This document shows positions 58,252-64,000 of a stretch of 64,000 nucleotides of DNA, piece by piece. The first letter of the stretch is position 1. The number at the start of each line of letters is the position of its first letter. This DNA comes from Zantedeschia hybrid cultivar. Lineage: Eukaryota > Streptophyta > Magnoliopsida > Alismatales > Araceae. The translations under genes and the position numbers were made by a program. The notes below the pieces were generated by a model. It searched no databases, was not told the DNA's origin, and was given only the letters and a program-made list of their open reading frames with translations. Location: the NCBI GenBank assembly GCA_030544215.1, contig JARZZO010000002.1:59402650-59466649 (forward strand), written 5' to 3'.

Positions 58252-61200
58252 TCATCCAAGTGAGATTCTCCACATCAGCACCTTGACCTTCATCGGACTC
58301 TTTGGCTTCCAAACTTGCTTGTAGTAAGGATATTGAAGACCACCATTCGCAATCCTCTGATAGGCAGACCTCACAGAGAAAGACCCAGAAGTGCGGCAGC
58401 CAAGTACCCCTCTCCTCTCCGCACTAAGAGTAAAAGCCTGAGCCACAACTTTTTGTGTATGGGAGGACAATAGCAAAGAAAGAAGGGGAAATCTTAGACA
58501 ACGGGGCAGGAGAACACCACTTATCCAACCAGAAACGGCTCGACTCTCCACTATTCAACGACACAAAAGTGGTTGCCTCCACAATATCAGCACTCTTAAG
58601 GATGCCCTTCCATACATTAGACACTCTATAGAGAGAGTCAAGCGTGAGATCCCACAGTCTGGCTGTAGCATAATATTTGTGCCGGATAACCTCCCACCAG
58701 ATTCCAAAGTCCACCATCCCCAGCCTTCAAAGCCATTTGGACAAAAGTGCCATATTGAAGTCTGCCAAACCCTTAATTCCCAGTCCTCCATTTTCCTTAC
58801 TTCAACAAATCTTGCCCCAAGATATGTCAAAACCCCCTATCCAAGGTTGATCTCCACTTCCCTTCTAGAAAAAGCGACGTCTAATGGCTTCAAGCTGCTT
58901 CTCCACCATCCTAGGTATCCTGAATATGGACAAAAAAATAGATAAGTAGACTATCCAACACTGATTTGCAGAGCACCAACCTTCCCCGATAAGAGTTTTC
59001 CTTTTCAGCCTGCAAGCATGCCTTCAAATTTCTGAACCATCCTCTGCCAATCCCTGCAAAGTAACTTGCCCGGGGTGAGTGGAAGACCCAAATAGGTAAC
59101 AGGGAAGCTCCCAATTTGACAGCCCAAAATTGTGGCTGCCCTACTCATCTCCCTGTCCCCCATGTTAATCCCTATCACTTTACTTTTATCAAAATTCACC
59201 TTCAAGCCTGTGATTTCATTAAGAATCTCCAAGATAAATCGATCCACAAATAGCTGATCTTCATCACAAGGAAAAAACAAAATAGTGTCGTCAACATACT
59301 AGAGATGAGTGATGTGACTGTCTATGGACTCTATCCGAGAGCCAGTAATATAGGCAGCCAACACTCCCTGTCCCACATTGTGCTCAACACATTTGCCACC
59401 AACACAGAGCAGAGGAGACATAGGGTCCCCCTGCCTAAGAAACCCCCACCAAGTAAATAAGAGGTAGGACTCCCATTCAAAAGAACTGCAAAGGAAGTAG
59501 AGGACAAGCAAGCCCTAATCCATTGAATCCACTTTCCTCCAAATCGCATCTTGGCCAGAACATCTAAAAAGGCACCTCCAATTTATTCTATCATATACTT
59601 TCTCAAAGTCTAACTTGAGCACCATTCCTTGTTGCCGCTGCTGCTTCATAGCATGGGTGCACTCATGAGCCACTAAAAAATTATCTTGAATCTATCCGCC
59701 TCTAATGAAGCCGCTCTGGTTGGGACCCACTATTCTGTGAACCACCTTTTCCAATCTTGAAGCCAACATCTTGGAAATGATTTTGTATACCCCATTCAAC
59801 AGACCAATTGGCCCATACTCAGCCAAGTTGTCTAAACCTTGCCTCTTGGAAATGAGCACTAAGTAAGTCTTATTAATACCTACCAAATGTGCCTCCCCTT
59901 CATGGAATTCCTGCACCGCCTTCAACATCAAGCTCTTGACAATCTCCCAACAATGCTGATAGAACAACAAAGGAAAGCCATCAGGCCCAGCCGCTTTATC
60001 CCCAGCCAAAGCAAAGATTGTCCTTCTGACTTCTTCCTCTGGAAAATCAGCCAATAAATCATTTCTCTCCTCCTCCAAAAGGTGAGGAAGCAAATTATCC
60101 ATGAAGGTAGGCCTCCAATAGTCCTCCTCAATGTACAGGGAAGAATAGAAACCCTTGATATGAGAATTAAGGTCCTCCTTCCTAGTGATGATCTGATCTC
60201 CCACCCTAAGAGAGTTGATCAAGTTCAATCTCCTTCTACCAGAAGTAATATGCTGGAAGTTGACAGTGTTTACGACCCCTTCTTTCACCCACCTATCTCT
60301 AGATCTCCGTTTCCAATAAATTTCTTCTTTCAAAAGGATATCCTGGTATTCATCCTTAAGGTTCTCTCTGAAAGTGTTGTCTTCTTCATCCATTAACTCA
60401 ATCTCCTCCAAAGCATCCAATCCGTCAATATGCTCAAGCAGGATCTTCTTAGCTTCTGTACCTGGCAACAAACGGGAGGCTCCCCACAAAAAGAGTGCAT
60501 GAGCCAAGGACTTCAACTTGGAGATCAAAGAAGCCATGGGCGATCTTCCAACGTCCTAAACATCCTAGACCCTCCTCACCTCTTCCATAAAACCCTCTTC
60601 CCTCAACCAATACTTCTCAAATATGAATCTAGGCTTGATGTGACTTTTGGCATTAGTCCTGAGAAGGGTAGGCTTGTTGCCCAAGATCGGTCTCTACAAA
60701 GAAGCCTGAAGATGAGGATACTGATCCTCCCACTCCACTAACATAAGGAACCCATCAAGTCTAGAATAGGATGGGTCCTTTTTGAAACTAAACCAGGTGA
60801 ACATGGAGTTGGATGTGGGGATGTCAATCAATGCGGCATCTGCAATGAAATCTTGAAATCTGCCATTACTCTTATGATATGATGGCTATCCGACCTCTCT
60901 GAAATTGTTGTAGTTGCATTAAAGTCCCCTGCCACACAATAGGGCCTGCCTGCAAGCTGAATAAAAGTTAGGATTTCATTCCACACCTCCTTCTCATCTT
61001 CTCTGCCTTGGGGCCTATAGACCCCAATAAAATCCCAAAAGGAAACCATCATTTGAATTGCGGAAGGTAACAGAGAGCCAATGCCAAATCACTTGTCTGC
61101 CCACCTCCTTCACAATATAGTCATTCCACAAGAGCACTACCTGATGATGGGGAAAAGGACCCTTTAGCTAGCCTACTTCCTCCAAGCTCCCTCAAGACCT

Positions 61201-61331
61201 CCTCACTGCCCCTCTTCAATTTTAGTCTCCTGGATATAGAGAATGTCAATTTTACATCTCCTAACCTCCCTCACCACCACGCTCTTGTCCCTCCCCCCAA
61301 TTCCCCTTACATTCCACGTCACTATACGCAT
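58252..61331 (-). pseudogene. L1-2 ORF2 (endonuclease and reverse transcriptase), broken
   Basis: The start ATG at 61331-61329 reads MRIVTWNVRGIGGRDKS. Endonuclease pieces are ILYIQETKIEEG, DFIGVYRPQG and YCVAGDFNATT. Reverse transcriptase pieces are RDRWVKEGVVNT, AAGPDGFPLLFYQHCWEIVK, NGVYKIISKMLASRLEKVV, NQSGFIRGG, VLKLDFEKVYDRIN, YVDDTILFF and FPVTYLGLPLTPGK. The zf-RVT region is 58830-58252 (YKQVWKPKSPMKVKVLMWRI). A TGA falls soon after IEEGQ and an amber codon (59299-59301) directly precedes YVDD. The longest intact piece is 59692-60537. Confidence 0.85.
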
Positions 61332-63072
61332 TGAGAAACAATATTTCCCTCTCCCTCCCCTCCTTCAAACCCCACAACTTCCCCCTCGGCTCTTCCCTCC
61401 CTAACACCTTTTCTCAAAATAGATTTTCCTCCTCTAGCATCCCTGGCTAAGCTGAGATGCCATCTGTTTTGGATTTTGTAAAATGCTGCTTTGATATCTT
61501 TCTTTACCCCCTCAAACAACACCTCGACCATCTCTGCAACCTCCCCCACCTCCATCACAGGATCACCAAAAACCCCCGCAGCCACAGGTGAAGACAGAGT
61601 GTCTCTGACGACTTCTGGTGAGGATCCCAAAACCTCCTGGATCATCTCAACCCCCTCCTGGTTCGTCTCAACATTCAAGCCTAGAAGGCTCTCCCTCAAA
61701 GGACTTGAACTCCCATCAGTTGGCAGTGGTCGACTTTGGCATGGGACGAATGGAAGCTGCTTCGCACCATCTCCGCCTTCGTCTTCCTCGGAAGGACTCC
61801 TCCCTAGCCAGGTACCTCGCCTGTGGCATCGGTGACGGCCCTTGTAGCACCTCGTGGAGAGAAAGAGGAGACAAGGGCTACTGTAGGGGAGGAACTCCGA
61901 GCTCCCTCAAGATCACCATAGAAGCTGGTCGAGCGATCATTGCGTTCGGGCGGTGAAGAAGACTTGTGCCGGGTCCACGAATAGGTCCAGGGTCCGTAGC
62001 AAATATGGGTATGTTACGGTTCCTCATACTAGGACCTGAACCATCCCCTGACCTGGATGTGAAAATCGTCCAATGCGAACCGATACAAGCACCTCCCGGT
62101 TCAAACGGCCAAGCGGCGGGAATTTTCAAATTTAAAAACTAGTTTGTACCTTCTTCCTCCTCCATCAATCGTAATCTCTCAACTATAACCGGCGGTGGCG
62201 GTTTCTCCTACACACTGACTCGGATATCGAATCAGGAAGACCCTTCCGACAAGCTTGAGCTCTATTGTGTCCAGCACCGATTCCTTCGACTGCACCCGCA
62301 CCACAATGTCGACAGCTATCGAGGATCCCACCCAACTGAGTTGTTGGACATCCCCAAGAAGTTCACCGAACGATTGGATGAGGTGGTGGACTCCCTCAGC
62401 ACCACATAGAGGAAGTGGGACACCCAAAAGTCGGACGGGAACTGAGACACTTTTTAGATCAAAGAAAGTGCCAAGGTGGAGAAGCCATTGTTGGCACCTG
62501 AGCACGAACGCCCCAACTGCCAAATGGTTGAGATCCACCACCCTTCTTGCCTCCTCTTCCATCTCTGTGACTGCCAAGAAAGGATGGGAACTGATCTACT
62601 GCACTTCTCAGACTCCCTCATATCCTCCATCTTGCGCTAAGATCTCCTTGACTAAGTCTGTCGTCAGGCTACCCACTACGGGCGACACCAAAACGCTCCT
62701 TCGGAGCTTCAACAGGCAGGGGCGAGGAAACCCTCATCCAATGTGGAGACAGTTGACACCAAGGAGAAGCGGGTTTGACTTCCGATACCACCTCAGCGAA
62801 GGATGTCTTGTGCGACCCACCCGAAGTAAATGGGCAAAGCTTACGAACATGGCCCTCCCTACCACAGAGAAGGCAACGCACTGAAGCAGAGCACGATCTT
62901 GCCCAATGACCCAGCTGAAGGCATCGGAAGCAGCTGGCGGGCTTGGCGGCGTCCGGAGCCCCTTCCCATCGACTACCTCCAAGGGGTGTGCATGTGGCTC
63001 CCGAAGCAACCGCCGGTGGAGACCGCATCCGGTCCCCCGCACCGCTCCTCTCCGCCATTCGGCATATGCCAA
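61322..63072 (-). pseudogene. L1-2 ORF1 (gag-like), broken
   Basis: The 5' part contains CFRCLQLGHWARSC and CLLCGREGHVRKLC, two CCHC knuckles (about 62930-62840). Then a DUF4283-like domain (62577-62179: SVSVPVRLLGVPLPLCG, HHLIQSFGELLGDVQQ). Then a low-complexity middle and an acidic tail, 61699-61322, ending NIVSQCV. Frames change between these blocks, so at least two frameshifts are present. The stop codon lies inside the start of ORF2. As in L1-1, the knuckles precede the DUF4283-like domain. Confidence 0.7.
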
Positions 63073-63089
63073 GATTTTCCTCTTTTTTC

Positions 63090-63104
63090 CTGAATTCTAT
63101 ATTA
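63090..63104. repeat. 15-bp target-site duplication, right
   Basis: CTGAATTCTATATTA, identical to 57680-57694. Confidence 0.9.
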
Positions 63105-63163
63105 ATGCAAAGGCAAAAACCAAAAGATTTGAAGCAGTCAAGTTTTAATGGGCTAAAAGATCA

Positions 63164-64000
63164 TTTTTCGAGAAAAAGCGTGGATCGAACCTCCAATTTA
63201 TTAAAAGAGAGGAAGTACAATCAGCTGGATAGCAGAGATTCCTATCCTGTAAAAAATTAAAAAACGATTAAGGCATGCTAATATCAAATGCCTTAATCCA
63301 CGAATCTAGAACACAAGCCCCAGTATATCTGGACAAGGAATACAAAAAAGATAAGCTACACAAACAAATGTTTTCAACATATATTTACTTCCCCGAAATA
63401 TAGCATCATTTCTTTCCCGCCATATGCTCCAGCTGACTGCATGTGGAAGAATACCATAAAGAATCCTCAACTCCCGCTGCCATGTTTGCTGCTTCAATTG
63501 CTTGAAAACTTCCATAGCCCCAGGACATTATTGGAGGTTGGCTGAAAATTAAGAATTTTCCCAAATATTTCCCAGACATGCTTACTGATAACACAAGTCA
63601 CTAACAGATGATCAACATCTTCTTCGTGCACAGCACAGAATGAGCAAATAGTATCTGTATCAGGACAAATGTATACTTTAGTGATTAACCTTTTGTCATA
63701 CATTAACCACATAAAAGCTCTGACTTTGAGTGGAGCCTTCACCTTCCAAACATCATCATATTTCGGATAAGTTGGCATTTCTCCTTCCAGCACAGAGCTG
63801 TGAACTTATTCTTATTAGGCTCCCAAATCAATTTGTCCAATTTGTCCAATGAGTCTGATGAACAGAACTCATCAATTTCTTCATCTTTTAAATTTCTGTG
63901 CAGTTTAACAGTCCACTGAATAGCATTCCCAACCTCTTCAAAACAGTCATTAACCGTAGCCCACTTGTTTTCAGCTAAAGAAAAGATATTTGGAAAAGCC
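63164..64000 (-). mobile_element. L1 (L1-6), minus strand, runs off the window
   Basis: The 3' end is near 63164 (AAAAGCGTGGATCGAACCTC, similar to AAAGCGTGGATGGTACC at 57706). The minus-strand frames give DDVWKVKAPLKVRAFMWLMY, ICSFCAVHEEDVDHLLVTC (zf-RVT) and VSWSIWRERNDAIFRGSKY. The reverse transcriptase would lie beyond 64000. A stop separates the frames near 63494. Confidence 0.75.

Larger units (their letters stand above)
57695..63089 (-). mobile_element. Full-length or nearly full-length L1 LINE (L1-2)
   Basis: 5395 bp on the minus strand between perfect 15-bp target duplications (57680-57694, 63090-63104). The 3' tail is TTATTATTATT/A-rich (57695-57706). From 5' to 3' it carries ORF1 zinc knuckles, a DUF4283-like domain, an ORF1 tail, endonuclease, reverse transcriptase and zf-RVT. 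The identical duplications suggest a fairly recent insertion, though the ORFs carry several stops. Confidence 0.9.

Overview
The window looks like nuclear DNA from a flowering plant. It has long AT-rich introns with plant-type splice sites, plant L1 LINEs, hAT transposons, MITEs, a Ty3-type solo LTR, and a nuclear copy of a mitochondrial ribosomal protein gene. The very GC-rich codon use of the RPS19 exon would suit a monocot or magnoliid, but that is weak evidence and I do not name a species. No rRNA, tRNA, CRISPR or bacterial feature was seen. Nearly all of the window is transposon-derived; only three stretches look like host genes.

Host-type genes: (1) an RPS19-like mitochondrial ribosomal protein gene on the + strand, with exon 1 at 6372-6704, exon 2 at 7777-7953 and a candidate last exon at 17125-17238. 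All junctions are phase 0, so the RPS19 domain would be spliced to an extension resembling a mitochondrial presequence. (2) Two adjacent exons (2760-3175, 3281-3465) of a DUF616/MUCI70-type glycosyltransferase, apparently an isolated fragment. (3) A promoter and non-coding first exon at about 22.0-22.24 kb (TATA box, AGGGTTT boxes, splice donor) with no coding exon recognised downstream.

Layout: 1-1650 is a decayed hAT element; 2-6 kb holds the DUF616 fragment and dispersed repeats; 6.4-17.5 kb is the RPS19-like gene, its long intron carrying an L1 (about 9.16-13.69 kb) and a 2.4-kb element X (13695-16084); 17.5-22 kb is AT-rich with several MITEs; 22-27 kb is intron-like; 27-31 kb has L1 scraps and a tandem duplication; 31-34 kb is an hAT-like element with a 0.7-kb foldback inside it; 36722-39559 is a complete solo LTR; 40.4-41.6 kb has L1 scraps; 41.6-46.42 kb is a second, partly deleted copy of the hAT-RPS19-L1 block; 46421-50490 is a larger hAT element with a broken transposase; 50479-52860 is an inverted copy of element X; 54.3-57.7 kb has truncated L1s; 57695-63089 is a near-complete L1 bounded by a 15-bp target duplication; 63.16 kb to the end is one more L1.

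Main story: a block of at least 9 kb (hAT remnant, RPS19 gene, MITE, L1 start, element X) occurs twice, about 37-42 kb apart. The second copy was remodelled by a deletion with templated filler DNA, an hAT element lacking a target-site duplication, and an inversion. The best candidates for something new are the RPS19 chimeric gene model, the array of about 32-bp imperfect palindromes inside the solo LTR, and the same amber stop next to the catalytic motif in two unrelated L1 reverse transcriptases.
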